The notes beneath the pieces are model-generated. The model saw nothing but the letters and a program-made list of their open reading frames with translations, did not search any database and had not been told where the DNA came from. This document shows positions 51,232 to 60,417 of a stretch of 64,000 nucleotides of DNA, one piece after another; position 1 is the stretch's first letter; each line of letters opens with the position of its first letter. Made by a program: the position numbers and the translations under genes. Location: assembly GCF_049803795.1 (NCBI RefSeq), contig NZ_JBNAGJ010000011.1, positions 20,240 through 84,239 on the forward strand, given 5' to 3'. Origin of the DNA: Thalassobius sp002708925 (GTDB lineage: Bacteria; Pseudomonadota; Alphaproteobacteria; Rhodobacterales; Rhodobacteraceae).

Positions 51232-52286
51232 GGGCGTTGTTGCAGAACTCAGTCGGTGAAGGATTCACATCGGGAATCCATGCGGTTAGACGATCTGCAT
51301 GAGCAAGCCCAAGCCCGCCCGCTACCGCACGACGAACTGGTCCAGCTACAACGATGCGCTCAGGAAGCGCGGATCGCTGCTGATCTGGCTGGACAAGGAG
51401 ATGACCTGGCACGCGCCGCATGAGGGACGCCCAGGGCGCCCGCCGGTCTTTTCGAATGCCGCGATCCAGTTTTGCCTGTCGCTCAAGGTTCTGTTCAAGC
51501 TACCGCTCAGGCAGACAGCCGGAATGGTCGCGAGCCTCCTGCGCCTGGCAGGGCTAGACTGGCCCGTTCCGGACTACTCGACGCTGTGCCGCAGACAGAA
51601 GACCCTCAAGGTGCAGATCCCCTATCGCCGTGCCGAAGGGCCGCTGAATCTTCTGGTGGACAGCACCGGCATCAAGTTTCTTGGCGACGGCGAATGGCAG
51701 GCCCGCAAGCATGGCGTTCAGGGCCGCCGCCAATGGCGCAAGGTGCATCTGGCGATGGATATCGCCACCTCGGATATCCGGGCCGTCGAGTTCACCCCTA
51801 GCCGGGAAGGCGACAGCCCAGTCCTGCCGGACCTGTTGGGCCAGATCCCCGAGGACGAGGACATCGGCACCGTGACCGCGGATGGTGCCTACGATACCCG
51901 CCGCTGCCACGGCGCCGTCATCGCACGCGGTGGCACGGCAATCATACCGACCCGAAGGAACGGTCGAGCTTGGAAAGAGGACTGCCCGGCTGCCAAGGCG
52001 CGCAACGAAACCCTGCGCGCCACGCGTCACTACGGTCGGGCATTCTGGAAGCGGTGGACCGGATACCACGCCCGTAGCCGAGTGGAGGCCAAGATGCGAT
52101 GCCTGAAGGCCTTCGGTGAGCGCATCGCCGCGCGGGATCCAGATCGCCAAACCGCCGAAATCCACATCCGGGTCGCCCTTGTCAATCGCTTCAACGCGCT
52201 CGGCACCGCCCACGTCGTCCGCGTGGCATGAAACTGAATGGGAAAGGGGCACTCACAACTCAGGCCGACTTTCTGCAACAACGCCC
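51232..52286 (+). mobile_element. IS5-family insertion sequence, complete
   Basis: Terminal inverted repeats GGGCGTTGTTGCAGAA (51232-51247) and its complement (52271-52286). One transposase gene fills it. Flanks differ (TGATGCACT left, ATCGCGCCC right), so no target duplication is seen; the right end lies inside a tniA remnant, while the left neighbour is not tniA. That points to an IS-mediated deletion. Confidence 0.85.
51299..52231 (+). CDS. IS5-family (IS903-like) transposase
   Basis: A 310-residue DDE transposase: first Asp in LLVDSTGIKF, second in TVTADGAYDTRR, and Glu in HARSRVEAKM. N-terminal domain begins MSKPKPARYRTTNWSSYNDA. Length and the ARSRVE..K motif are of the IS903 branch. 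Appears intact and perhaps active. Confidence 0.92.
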   Translation: MSKPKPARYRTTNWSSYNDALRKRGSLLIWLDKEMTWHAPHEGRPGRPPVFSNAAIQFCLSLKVLFKLPLRQTAGMVASLLRLAGLDWPVPDYSTLCRRQKTLKVQIPYRRAEGPLNLLVDSTGIKFLGDGEWQARKHGVQGRRQWRKVHLAMDIATSDIRAVEFTPSREGDSPVLPDLLGQIPEDEDIGTVTADGAYDTRRCHGAVIARGGTAIIPTRRNGRAWKEDCPAAKARNETLRATRHYGRAFWKRWTGYHARSRVEAKMRCLKAFGERIAARDPDRQTAEIHIRVALVNRFNALGTAHVVRVA

Positions 52287-52320
52287 ATCGCGCCCCATGT
52301 TCAAGGTGGAGCGCTGGTGA
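52287..52320 (+). pseudogene. tniA remnant (last 10 codons)
   Basis: Immediately after the IS, codons read SRPMFKVERW stop, the same ending as the intact TniA at 58692 (SRPLFKVERW). The rest of tniA has been removed. The next gene, tniB, begins with a TTG at 52322, as in the intact copy. Confidence 0.8.
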
Positions 52321-52321
52321 A

Positions 52322-53200
52322 TTGAGGGCAGAAACTGAAGACGACGGCCGCATCGCCCTCATTCAATCGGACATCTGGATCGGCTTTCCCCGAGCGGAGC
52401 AAGTGCTGGACCGGCTGCATGGTCTGATTGAGATGTCGCGGCAGACCCGCATGCCTGGCCTTCTGGTGCATGGGGCGTCCGGCATCGGCAAAACAATGAT
52501 CGCCCGCAACCTGTCGCGACGCTATGCGCCGGAGTATGATCCGGAGTCGGGCGTCACCCACACCCCGTTACTTCTGTTGCAGGCGCCACCCGCTCCTGAT
52601 GAGCGGCGGTTCTATATGCACATCCTCGCAGCCGTCGGAGCCCCGTCGTCGACGCTGAGCCTGAAGGCGCAGAGTGTTGCCTCGCTGGAAGTTCGGGTCG
52701 TGGGCCTTTTGCGCGACCTCGGGCTGCGGATGATCATGATCGACGAAGTCCACAACCTTCTTGCGGGCACGCATAGGGAACAGCGCCGGTTCCTCAATGT
52801 CTTGAGGTATCTCAGCAACGAGCTGGAGGCATCTTTGGTCTGCTACGGTGTCAGCGAAGCCGTCGATGCCATTCGCGGCGATGTCCAACTGGCCCGTCGG
52901 CTTGATGAACACCACCTGCCGAATTGGCGCGATGATGCCGAGTTTTCGGATATGATCCAGACATTGATCGCGGCCATGCCGCTGGAGAAGAAATCCAATC
53001 TGCAAGTGCGGTCGCTCAAGCAGATCCTCGCATTAACTGGCGGGGTGACGTCCCGCATCTTTGCCTTGGTCAAGGATCTGTCCATCGACGCGATCATCAG
53101 CGGTGACGAGTGCGTCACTGATGATGCCATCGCAAAATGGACACCGGTCTGGTCGCGCCATGCAAACGCTCAGCGACGGCTCGAGAAATCTGGGGCGTGA
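52322..53200 (+). CDS. tniB: TniB-like (TnsC-type) transposition ATPase, copy 1
   Basis: About 292 residues from TTG 52322. AAA+ motifs: Walker A VHGASGIGKTMIARN, Walker B LRMIMIDEVHNLLAG, sensor GVSEAVDAIRGD. By eye about 89% identical to copy 2. It activates the transposase and selects targets in the Tn5053/Tn7 families. Orphan here because tniA is lost. Confidence 0.88.
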   Translation: MRAETEDDGRIALIQSDIWIGFPRAEQVLDRLHGLIEMSRQTRMPGLLVHGASGIGKTMIARNLSRRYAPEYDPESGVTHTPLLLLQAPPAPDERRFYMHILAAVGAPSSTLSLKAQSVASLEVRVVGLLRDLGLRMIMIDEVHNLLAGTHREQRRFLNVLRYLSNELEASLVCYGVSEAVDAIRGDVQLARRLDEHHLPNWRDDAEFSDMIQTLIAAMPLEKKSNLQVRSLKQILALTGGVTSRIFALVKDLSIDAIISGDECVTDDAIAKWTPVWSRHANAQRRLEKSGA

Positions 53201-53988
53201 CGTGTATCCCGCTGCCGATATCGGTGACGCCAGTGCCGGACGAGTTGCTTTCTGGTTGGTTATCGCGACTGGCCGCTTCCAATCATTGCGAGGTAGCAGA
53301 CCTGCTCGCCCATATCGGGATCGACGCAAAATATGCTGCAGCCCTTGATTTTGATCTCGACATGCTGGCCGCGGATAGGATTTCCGTTGCGGCGCGCTTC
53401 GATCCAGCGTTCGTGTCGTCGATGACTTTCGCGGCGATGCCGGAAGCAGAGATGCGGTTGACCGCACAGGTGCCGTTCCAGGCTTGCACAAGCTGCGCTG
53501 ATGGCGGCCTTGAGCTCAGGCACTGGCGTAGGGCCTGGGCGTTCGACTGCCAGATTTGTGGTGCCCGGCTTCTTCCAAAGGCCGACAGGCAAAATGGCGC
53601 AGCGGTCTCCGAAAAGCTGGTTGATCGTGCCCGCCGGGGGGCACGGATCCTGGAGCGTGTCGCGGTGTCGGGCAGCGCGCGTCAACTACGCCGAGCCATG
53701 CGGGCGGTCACCTTCGCGATGGGACTCAAAGCTTTATGTGGAGACCCTTTCTTCGCGCTTCAAAGCCCCCGCCCGAACATAAGGCTCTTCTGCCTTGCCG
53801 CCATTGCCTCCGCCCAATCACGTCCACTGGTAAAGGCTGCGTTGTGCAGCATGGACATCGACGTCTACGCACGAGTTGCCCTGCTTCGCGCCTACGATAA
53901 GGAGCCCCGACTGCTTGCAACCGTCGACCAGATTGCTCAGCGGATGCGACTACGCGTCGGCGGTTCAGCCACCTCATCTCAAATTTAA
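53197..53988 (+). CDS. tniQ: TniQ-like target-selection protein, copy 1
   Basis: About 263 residues from GTG 53197, overlapping tniB by GTGA. TniQ motifs: PDELLSGWLSRLA at the start and the zinc site CTSCADGGLELRHWRRAWAF followed by DCQICGARLLP. Only about 60% identical to copy 2 by eye, far less than TniB. Ends right at the element's terminal repeats. Confidence 0.85.
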   Translation: MTCIPLPISVTPVPDELLSGWLSRLAASNHCEVADLLAHIGIDAKYAAALDFDLDMLAADRISVAARFDPAFVSSMTFAAMPEAEMRLTAQVPFQACTSCADGGLELRHWRRAWAFDCQICGARLLPKADRQNGAAVSEKLVDRARRGARILERVAVSGSARQLRRAMRAVTFAMGLKALCGDPFFALQSPRPNIRLFCLAAIASAQSRPLVKAALCSMDIDVYARVALLRAYDKEPRLLATVDQIAQRMRLRVGGSATSSQI

Positions 53989-54042
53989 GGGCAAGAAAGG
54001 CCGGAAAACGCGCCGTGTCTCGGATTTAAGGGCAAGGCGACA
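53981..54042 (+). repeat. Right end of the truncated tni element
   Basis: Two AAGGGCA-centred repeats 41 bases apart (53987-53993, 54028-54034) and the terminus GGCGACA at 54042, mirrored as TGTCGCCTTGCCCTTAAAT. Same spacing as in the complete element. Confidence 0.78.
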
Positions 54043-54572
54043 CCCACTTCCGAGAGAACCAGGAACGGTTGCCTGACCATGCTGCGGCTGCCATCCATGC
54101 GTTGATCTGCCAAGCGGAGGCGATTGCCGATCAGGCTGAGGCCCTGGAGAAACGGATCCTCGAGTGGCACCGGACGCACGAGACGAGCCGGCGACTGGCG
54201 ACCATTCCCGGTATCGGACCGATCACCGCCAGCGCAATTGCTGCAAATGTTCCGGATCCGAGCCTGTTCCGCTCGGCACGACAGTTCGCGGCCTGGCTAG
54301 GCCTGACGCCACGGGCGAACTCAAGCAGTGGCAAGGATCGACAGACCGGGATCAGCAAGCAGGGTGATGGATATATCCGGCGACTGCTCGTTTCCGGCGC
54401 GACTGCGGTGCTTCGCTTTGCAAGGCAGGGCGATGCCGGCAAGGCTTGGATGCTTGGGCTTAAAGCACGCAAGCGACCGAAAGTCGTTGCGGTCGCGCTC
54501 GCCAACAAGACTGCCCGGATCGCTTGGGCGCTCCTGCGCCGCAACGAGATCTACGCGGCCCCTGTCTCCTGA
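54043..54572 (+). pseudogene. IS110-family transposase, 3' part
   Basis: The frame is open from the tni terminus: RENQERLPDHAAAAIHALIC, then the transposase_20 domain RLATIPGIGPITASAIAANV, FAAWLGLTPRANSSSGKDRQ, ISKQGDGYIRRLLVSGATAV. The N-terminal RuvC-like half is missing, so the tni element landed in, or was joined to, an IS110 copy. Confidence 0.85.
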
Positions 54573-54918
54573 GCGCGGAACCGCTGACGGAATGCGTGAA
54601 GCTGAGAAGAGATGACAAACCGGTCGAACCGGGGATCGGGACACCCCAGGGGGTCAAGGCGCAGAAAGCGCGCAATTTTGATTGGGACCCGATCCGCGGA
54701 CTTCATCTGGGCCAGCGGCTAGACCGCACCACAAAGGCCGTAGACATGACTGCTTTCGGCATAGGCGCGTCAATTCCCAGCTTGCGCAGCAGGGGTCGTC
54801 CAGACATGGGAACACTTGCCCTCGCCAGAGATGCCCACTGCGCGTTGGCGACGGTCCACCAATGACTTGCGCCACCGGACCTGTGGGGGAACCGGCGCAG
54901 CGCCAGTTCCCCATCGGC
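54573..54918. other. Intergenic region after the IS110 remnant
   Basis: Probably the IS110 3' flank followed by ordinary sequence; no gene or strong repeat that I can support. Confidence 0.4.
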
Positions 54919-56358
54919 TCATTCTGCCGGAACCCAGGGCCGGTTATAGGCTGCCACGCGCCAATCACCGTGTTCGATGAACCGGGGGGCGCTCCCGGTT
55001 TCCAGCGCCTCGGCTGCGGCGTTCAGCGCCTCGGGCGATGTCTCGGGCCAGGCGCCCGTTTCGATCCGTTCGACCAGGGTCTCGACGATGGCCGTGCTTT
55101 CGGCAGCCGTGAACTCGCAATGGCCCGTGCCCTGGACCAGCGACTGCCGATACAGATCGCCGGTACCCTGCTCCTGCACCAGCGCGCCGTAGCCTTCCAT
55201 CAGCGTGTAGGGAATGGCCCAGTCGCCCAGCATGTGGATGCGGATCGCCGGAACCTGCAGATCGCCGGTCGTCGTGCGCCCGTCTGCGGCCCAGAAATCG
55301 CGCGCATAATCCGAGGCCGCGATGCGGGGGGCGGCGTCGATCCTGGCAATGTCGGCCTGAAGGTCCAAACCGGCCTGTTCGTAGAGCGCCTCAACCGTCC
55401 GCGCCATCGCGGGTGCGGCATTCTGGTAGAAGGCGGCATAGTCGACCCCCTCGTTCCCGGAAAGTTGCTGCCCCGATGCGGCGTTTTCGAACAGAAGCCG
55501 CGAGGACCCGCCAACATTACCGCCGATGCGCAGCGCCGAGGCCACGATCATGTCGGCCATGGCGCCGGCATCCGCGGTGTCGGGTAGTTCGGTCCCCTCG
55601 ACCATCCACGGCGACCACTGTCCGATGGCGAAGGCAAGCGCCAGCCGCGCGCGGCCCTCCGGGCTTTCGCCCGCCGTTTCGATGGCGGCCATCCAGGACG
55701 CACGGATCGCGTCAAGGCTGCGCTCGCCACCCGCTCCGGCATTGGGCAGGCCGACGATGGCGAGATCGCTGGCCGGACCGTGCCCAGCGGCCTCATAGCT
55801 TTCGCCCAGCAGGGTCTGCATGGCGAACCAGCCATCCAGGAAACTGCTCATGATCCAGACCGGCGTATGGGCGGCAAGCACGGCGGCACCGTCGATCCTG
55901 TCCGGGTAATCCTCGGCCGAAGCGAGGCTGTCGAGCCCTCCGCCAGAACAGCCGTATTGCAGCACCATGTCAGGAGCGCGCTCCAGGTCCGTGAAAATGT
56001 CCTGAACAGCTTGTAGATTCAGGATTTCACGCTGCGGATCGTATTGCCACAGGCGCAGCGGGTGCCGGGCGAGCCCGGCGAAGGCATAGCCACGACCGAG
56101 CAGGTCGTCATACCGCTGGACCGCTGACGCGACCGAAACGTTGCTGGCGAAATCCAGATCCCTGAGTAGTCGACCATTCCAGTTCTCGGGCACGCGGATC
56201 AGCCATGCCGTCCCGTCCGGCAGGGTTCCCGCATGTTCGTTGAAGGCGGGCTGCTCCTGCGCCGACGCGAGCGGGGCGAAGCCCGCGGTCAGAGCGAGGC
56301 AAAGCACCACCATTCCGGTCCGCGAACGCGGGCCGGCCAAATTGGCTGTCCGTGACAT
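54919..56358 (-). CDS. Secreted alpha/beta hydrolase
   Basis: A 479-residue exported protein: signal peptide with GMVVLCLALTAGFAPLASAQ. Nucleophile elbow QYGCSGGGLDS (G-x-S-x-G) near residue 135, a possible acid in HMLGDWAIPY and His in VQGTGHCEFT. It resembles large secreted esterases; PHB-oligomer or other ester substrates are possible but unproved. It sits between an IS110 remnant and an IS5 remnant. A promoter-like -35 lies right at the IS border. Confidence 0.7.
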   Translation of the reverse strand: MSRTANLAGPRSRTGMVVLCLALTAGFAPLASAQEQPAFNEHAGTLPDGTAWLIRVPENWNGRLLRDLDFASNVSVASAVQRYDDLLGRGYAFAGLARHPLRLWQYDPQREILNLQAVQDIFTDLERAPDMVLQYGCSGGGLDSLASAEDYPDRIDGAAVLAAHTPVWIMSSFLDGWFAMQTLLGESYEAAGHGPASDLAIVGLPNAGAGGERSLDAIRASWMAAIETAGESPEGRARLALAFAIGQWSPWMVEGTELPDTADAGAMADMIVASALRIGGNVGGSSRLLFENAASGQQLSGNEGVDYAAFYQNAAPAMARTVEALYEQAGLDLQADIARIDAAPRIAASDYARDFWAADGRTTTGDLQVPAIRIHMLGDWAIPYTLMEGYGALVQEQGTGDLYRQSLVQGTGHCEFTAAESTAIVETLVERIETGAWPETSPEALNAAAEALETGSAPRFIEHGDWRVAAYNRPWVPAE

Positions 56359-56423
56359 GAATTTCCTCCAGTTTGATGCAGCGATGAAATCCGGCTCCTC
56401 TTCCGGGGAACCATCGCCGGGAA

Positions 56424-56452
56424 AAACATAGATAGCTAATTATTAGTGTCAA
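56424..56452 (-). promoter_or_regulatory. Promoter of the hydrolase at the IS border
   Basis: On the minus strand TTGACA (56452-56447) then 16 bases and TATGTT (56430-56425). The -35 touches the terminal bases of the IS5-type remnant (56453), so insertion may have built or fixed this promoter. Confidence 0.45.
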
Positions 56453-56911
56453 GGGCTCTGATGCACAAATCGGCTTAAGGCCGAGGTTCCCCTTTCCCCG
56501 GACGGACTTATCCCACAGCTTCCGTGACGGGTATTCCGAGCGCGGTGTAGCCGTTCAGGACGGCGATGCGGACCTGGAGTTCGGCGACCTGTCGATCGAA
56601 GTCCCGTGCCATGAGCCGCTGGCCCAGCAACTTGATACAATGCATCTTTGTCTCGACGCGGCTTCGGCGGTGGTATCCACTCCATCGTCGCCAGAGCGCG
56701 CGGCCCAGGTATTTCGCCGCGCGCAGGGCCTCATTTCGCGCCACGGCTCCGGCGGTGATCGTCTTCCAGGGCTTCGCGTTCTTGCGGGGCGGGATGACGG
56801 CATGGGCACCGCGATCTGCAATCGCATCGTGGCATTTGCGCGTGTCGTAGGCGCCATCAGCCGTAACGCTACCGATTTCCTGGTCCTGCGGGATTTGGTC
56901 GAGAAGGTGGG
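56453..56911 (-). pseudogene. IS5-family (IS903-like) remnant
   Basis: The outer end starts GGGCTCTGATGCACAAATC (56453). The C-terminal half of a transposase reads HLLDQIPQDQEIGSVTADGA (second Asp), PPRKNAKPWKT, HRRSRVETKMHCIKLL (Glu) and ends GIPVTEAVG. It is cut at 56911 by the transposon end; the 5' half is not present on the other side. Different from the complete IS5 element at 51.2 kb. Confidence 0.85.
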
Positions 56912-57029
56912 TGTCGCGTAGCCCTTAATTGTGAGATGAGAAATCCAACGAAATCAACGGCCTTGCTTTGCCCTTAAATATGATATTTTGCCTTTAAATC
57001 CGATATTTTTGCCCTTAAACCTGAGACAG
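56912..57029 (+). repeat. Left-end transposase-binding repeats
   Basis: Four TGCCCTTAA-type repeats: at the tip (about 56920) and at 56969, 56989 and 57010. The inner three are spaced 20-21 bases, i.e. two helical turns, as in TnsB binding arrays of Tn7-like elements. Confidence 0.75.
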
Positions 57030-57057
57030 GGTTCGCAGCTTCGTGTGGCAAATATTG

Positions 57058-58692
57058 ATGGATGATGATCGCGAAGACTTCGTTGCCGCTGGTGCTGAGG
57101 AGGCGCGCAGGGCGGCCGTTCTGCGTCCGCTTGTTCAGGCATATCTCAAAGGAACTGGCAGTCTGGAAAGTGGCATCAATGACGCCGTTTGGGAGCTTGG
57201 TGTCAGCAGGGCGACTGTCTGGCGCTGGATAAAGCGTCTGGCCGAAGAGGGTGGGCGCACCAGCGCGCTGGCTTCTCGGAAACGGGGCCGCCCGACTGGT
57301 ACAACCTTGATATCCGGCAAGGTGGAAGCGGTGATCGAAGAACATCTTCGCCGTTATTTCTTACGGCGGGAACGCCCAAGCCTGTCGCGCATCGTGACAG
57401 AAATCCGAAGCGCGTGCTGGCAGCAGGGCTTGCAACCGCCGACACGTCGGACGGTTCAGCGCAGGCTGGATGCAATGGATGCCCGTGAAATTGCCAAGGC
57501 ACGCGAAGGCGCAAAGGCGGCCCGCCAGAAATTTGCGCCGGTCGTAGGCGACAACAAGGCAAACCGGCCACTGGAGGTCGTGCAAATCGACCATACGCCT
57601 GCGGACATCATTCTCGTCGACAGTTTTGAACGCAAACCAATTGGGCGGCCTTGGGTCACGCTGGCGATCGACGTCGCAACGCGGATGGTGACCGGATATT
57701 ACACCTCTCTCGAGGCACCTTCGCGTCTGTCGGTGGCGCTTTGCCTGACACAGGCTGTGGCCCCCAAGGCGGAACTTCTGGCGGAATTGGTGCGCAATGT
57801 TCCTTGGCCCGCGCAGGGTAAACCGCATAGCATCCACGTCGATAACGGGCGCGATTTCCGGTCGCATGCCTTTCGGTCGGCATGTGCAGAATGGGGGATC
57901 GATCTGGTCTATCGGCCGCCAGGCAGTCCTCATTTCGGAGGGCACATCGAACGATTGATCGGCACGATGATGGGGGCCGTGCACCTGTTGCCTGGAACAA
58001 CGCAATCCTCGGTCGTGGCCAAGGGCGACTATGACGCCGAGGGCATGGCCACGATGACCTTAAGCGACTTCGATCGCTGGTTTGCTCTGGAAATCTGCCG
58101 CTACAACAACAGCATTCATTCAAGTCTTGGCTGCACGCCCGTTGCCAAATGGGAGGCGCTCTCAGAGCAAATGATGGGCGATATCCCCTTCGAGATTGAA
58201 GCCTTTCGGGTGAGCTTTCTGCCAAGTGAACTGCGCAAGGTCAGGCGTGACGGCATCCATCTGTTCCAGATACGGTACTGGTCCGATGCGCTTGCAGGCC
58301 ACATCGGGCGCGGGGATGGAAAGGTGGTCGTCCGCTACGACCCTCGCGACCTCTCGGTGATCTGGGTCGAACTGGATAATGACCGATACGTCGAAGCTCG
58401 GTACCGAAACCTGGAAATTCCGCCTGTGTCGCTCTGGGAATATCGCGAAGCCATGAGGAATGCCCGTGCCCTTGGCAAGTCCGGGTCCAATGAGCTGGTC
58501 CTGGCTGAGCTGATCCGACAGCAACGCCAAATCGAGTCTGAAAGCCGGAGCCTGACGAGGGCCGAACGCCGATCCCGTGAAAGAAAAGGGACATTGGAGG
58601 GCGCCAACTCGGCCGTCTCAACAACCGAAGGGCTGCGCGCGATCGATACGGGTGATACATCGCGCCCATTGTTCAAGGTGGAGAGATGGTGA
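57058..58692 (+). CDS. tniA: TniA (TnsB-like) DDE transposase
   Basis: About 544 residues from ATG 57058 (GTG 57043 is possible). N-terminal HTH: LGVSRATVWRWIKRLAEEGG. Rve integrase core: first Asp in VVQIDHTPADI, second in HVDNGRDFRSHAF, Glu in GGHIERLIGTMMG. Mu-type beta-barrel near IRYWSDALAGHIGRGDGKVV. Ends SRPLFKVERW. Binds the terminal repeats and joins strands. Confidence 0.93.
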   Translation: MDDDREDFVAAGAEEARRAAVLRPLVQAYLKGTGSLESGINDAVWELGVSRATVWRWIKRLAEEGGRTSALASRKRGRPTGTTLISGKVEAVIEEHLRRYFLRRERPSLSRIVTEIRSACWQQGLQPPTRRTVQRRLDAMDAREIAKAREGAKAARQKFAPVVGDNKANRPLEVVQIDHTPADIILVDSFERKPIGRPWVTLAIDVATRMVTGYYTSLEAPSRLSVALCLTQAVAPKAELLAELVRNVPWPAQGKPHSIHVDNGRDFRSHAFRSACAEWGIDLVYRPPGSPHFGGHIERLIGTMMGAVHLLPGTTQSSVVAKGDYDAEGMATMTLSDFDRWFALEICRYNNSIHSSLGCTPVAKWEALSEQMMGDIPFEIEAFRVSFLPSELRKVRRDGIHLFQIRYWSDALAGHIGRGDGKVVVRYDPRDLSVIWVELDNDRYVEARYRNLEIPPVSLWEYREAMRNARALGKSGSNELVLAELIRQQRQIESESRSLTRAERRSRERKGTLEGANSAVSTTEGLRAIDTGDTSRPLFKVERW

Positions 58693-58693
58693 A

Positions 58694-59575
58694 TTGAGGG
58701 CAGGAAAAACAGAGGAAGACGGTCGGATCACCCTCATTCAATCGGATATCTGGATTGGCTTTCCGCGGGCCGAACAAGTTCTGGACCGTTTGCAGTGTAT
58801 GATCGAAGCGCCAAGGCAAACCCGTATGCCTGGCCTTCTTGTGCATGGCGCGTCCGGGATCGGAAAGACGATGATCGCCCGCAATCTTTCGCGCAGATAT
58901 GCACCGGAATATGACCCAGCATCGGGAATTACGCGAACGCCGCTGTTACTGTTACAAGCACCACCAGCTCCCGACGAACGACGGTTCTATCTGCACATCC
59001 TGGCGACCGTCGGGGCACCGGCCACGGCACTGAGCGCGCGCGCTCAAAATGTGGCCTCCCTCGAAGTCCGTGTCGTCGCGCTCTTGCGCGACCTTGGCCT
59101 GCGGATGATCATGATCGACGAAGTCCACAACCTCTTGGCCGGGACCCACCGCGAACAGCGCCGCTTTCTCAATGTTCTGCGGTATCTCAGCAATGAACTC
59201 GAAGTGTCGCTGGTCTGCCTGGGGGTCAGCGAGGCCGTCGATGCCATCCGTGGTGATATCCAGCTTGCCAGGCGGCTGGACGAACATCACCTTCCAAACT
59301 GGCGCGACGACGCCGAGTTCTCGGACATGATCCAGACACTCATCGCGGCAATGCCCCTCGAGAAGAAATCCAATCTGAAGGTCAAGTCACTAAAGCAGAT
59401 ACTTGCGCTGACCGGCGGGGTGACCTCGCGCATCTTCGCCCTGATCAAGGATCTTTCCATCGACGCCATTGTCACAGGTGATGAATGCATCACCGATGAC
59501 GCAATCGCAAAATGGACGCCGGTTTGGTCGCGCCATGCGAACCCCCATCGGCGGCTCGAGAAGTCCGGGGTGTGA
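58694..59575 (+). CDS. tniB: TniB (TnsC-like) ATPase, copy 2
   Basis: About 293 residues from TTG 58694, one base after the tniA stop. Walker A VHGASGIGKTMIARN, Walker B LRMIMIDEVHNLLAG, and LARRLDEHHLPNWRDDAEFS. Couples target DNA to TniA. Ends overlapping tniQ. Confidence 0.92.
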   Translation: MRAGKTEEDGRITLIQSDIWIGFPRAEQVLDRLQCMIEAPRQTRMPGLLVHGASGIGKTMIARNLSRRYAPEYDPASGITRTPLLLLQAPPAPDERRFYLHILATVGAPATALSARAQNVASLEVRVVALLRDLGLRMIMIDEVHNLLAGTHREQRRFLNVLRYLSNELEVSLVCLGVSEAVDAIRGDIQLARRLDEHHLPNWRDDAEFSDMIQTLIAAMPLEKKSNLKVKSLKQILALTGGVTSRIFALIKDLSIDAIVTGDECITDDAIAKWTPVWSRHANPHRRLEKSGV

Positions 59576-60363
59576 AGCCGCACCCGCTGCCCAAGACTGT
59601 CGCGCCGCTGCCCGACGAGTTGTTGTCAGGTTGGTTGTCTAGGCTGGCGGCGGCCAACTACTGTGATGATGCGGAACTACTGGCTCATCTCAGAATCGAT
59701 ACCGCGCATGGCACCGCCTTGAACTTCAACGTCGACGCGGCTGCGGCGGCGAAGATTGCCAACGCCGCACGGATTGACCCAGATGTTGTGCGATCTTTGA
59801 CCTTCCCAGCAATGACGACACGAGAAGCCTCGCTGACGGCCCAGATACCATTCCAGCATTGCCTGCAATGTTCCAGAGAGGGCCTTTCGCTCAAGCATTG
59901 GAGGCGAGCCTGGGCATTCGACTGCCAGGTTTGTGGGACGAGACTTGTGCCGACGCTCGGCAAGGCCAGTGGCGAACAGATGCCCGAAAAGCTGATAAAT
60001 CGTGCGCGCAACGGCGCCGCGCGGCTTGAATACGCCGCGCGATTACGCAGCTCCAAGCAATTTCGGCGCGCAATGCGCGCGGTCACCTTTGCCATATCAT
60101 TAAAGGCCTTCCGCGGAGATCCGTTATACGCTCTTCAGGGCCACAGGCTGGAAGTAAGGCTGTTTGGCCTTGCTGCAATTGATGCAGCCCAATCCCGTCC
60201 ACTGGTCAAAGCGGCCATCTCAAGCTCCGGCATCGACGACTATGCAAGGGTTGCTCTATTGCGCGCCTTCGATAAGGAGCCACGTCTGCTTGCCGCGGTT
60301 GTTTACATCGCCCGGCAGCGCGCGAAAAGCATAGGCGCGATGGCAGTGGAATCTCATAATTAA
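59572..60363 (+). CDS. tniQ: TniQ target-selection protein, copy 2
   Basis: About 263 residues from GTG 59572, overlapping the tniB stop (GTGTGA). Starts VKPHPLPKTVAPLPDELLSG, then zinc Cys pairs in CLQCSREGLSLKHWRRAWAF and DCQVCGTRLVP. TniQ proteins connect the element to its target site. Ends near the right terminal repeats. Confidence 0.9.
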   Translation: MKPHPLPKTVAPLPDELLSGWLSRLAAANYCDDAELLAHLRIDTAHGTALNFNVDAAAAAKIANAARIDPDVVRSLTFPAMTTREASLTAQIPFQHCLQCSREGLSLKHWRRAWAFDCQVCGTRLVPTLGKASGEQMPEKLINRARNGAARLEYAARLRSSKQFRRAMRAVTFAISLKAFRGDPLYALQGHRLEVRLFGLAAIDAAQSRPLVKAAISSSGIDDYARVALLRAFDKEPRLLAAVVYIARQRAKSIGAMAVESHN

Positions 60364-60417
60364 GGGCAAAAAATATCCCCGAACGCGTCGTGTCTCAGAT
60401 TTAAGGGCAACGCGACA
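60349..60417 (+). repeat. Right-end transposase-binding repeats
   Basis: Two AAGGGCA-centred repeats (60362-60368 and 60403-60409), 41 bases apart, ending CGCGACA. Spacing equals that of the truncated copy. Confidence 0.75.

Larger units (their letters stand above)
56912..60417 (+). mobile_element. Complete tniABQ transposon (Tn5053/Tn7-like)
   Basis: A 3506-base element with terminal repeats TGTCGCGTAGCCCTTAAT (left, 56912) and TGTCGCGTTGCCCTTAAAT (right, read inward from 60417). Contains tniA, tniB, tniQ, in that order, and no resolvase or cargo. The five flanking bases differ (GTGGG left, CTTGT right), so no target duplication is visible. Confidence 0.85.
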
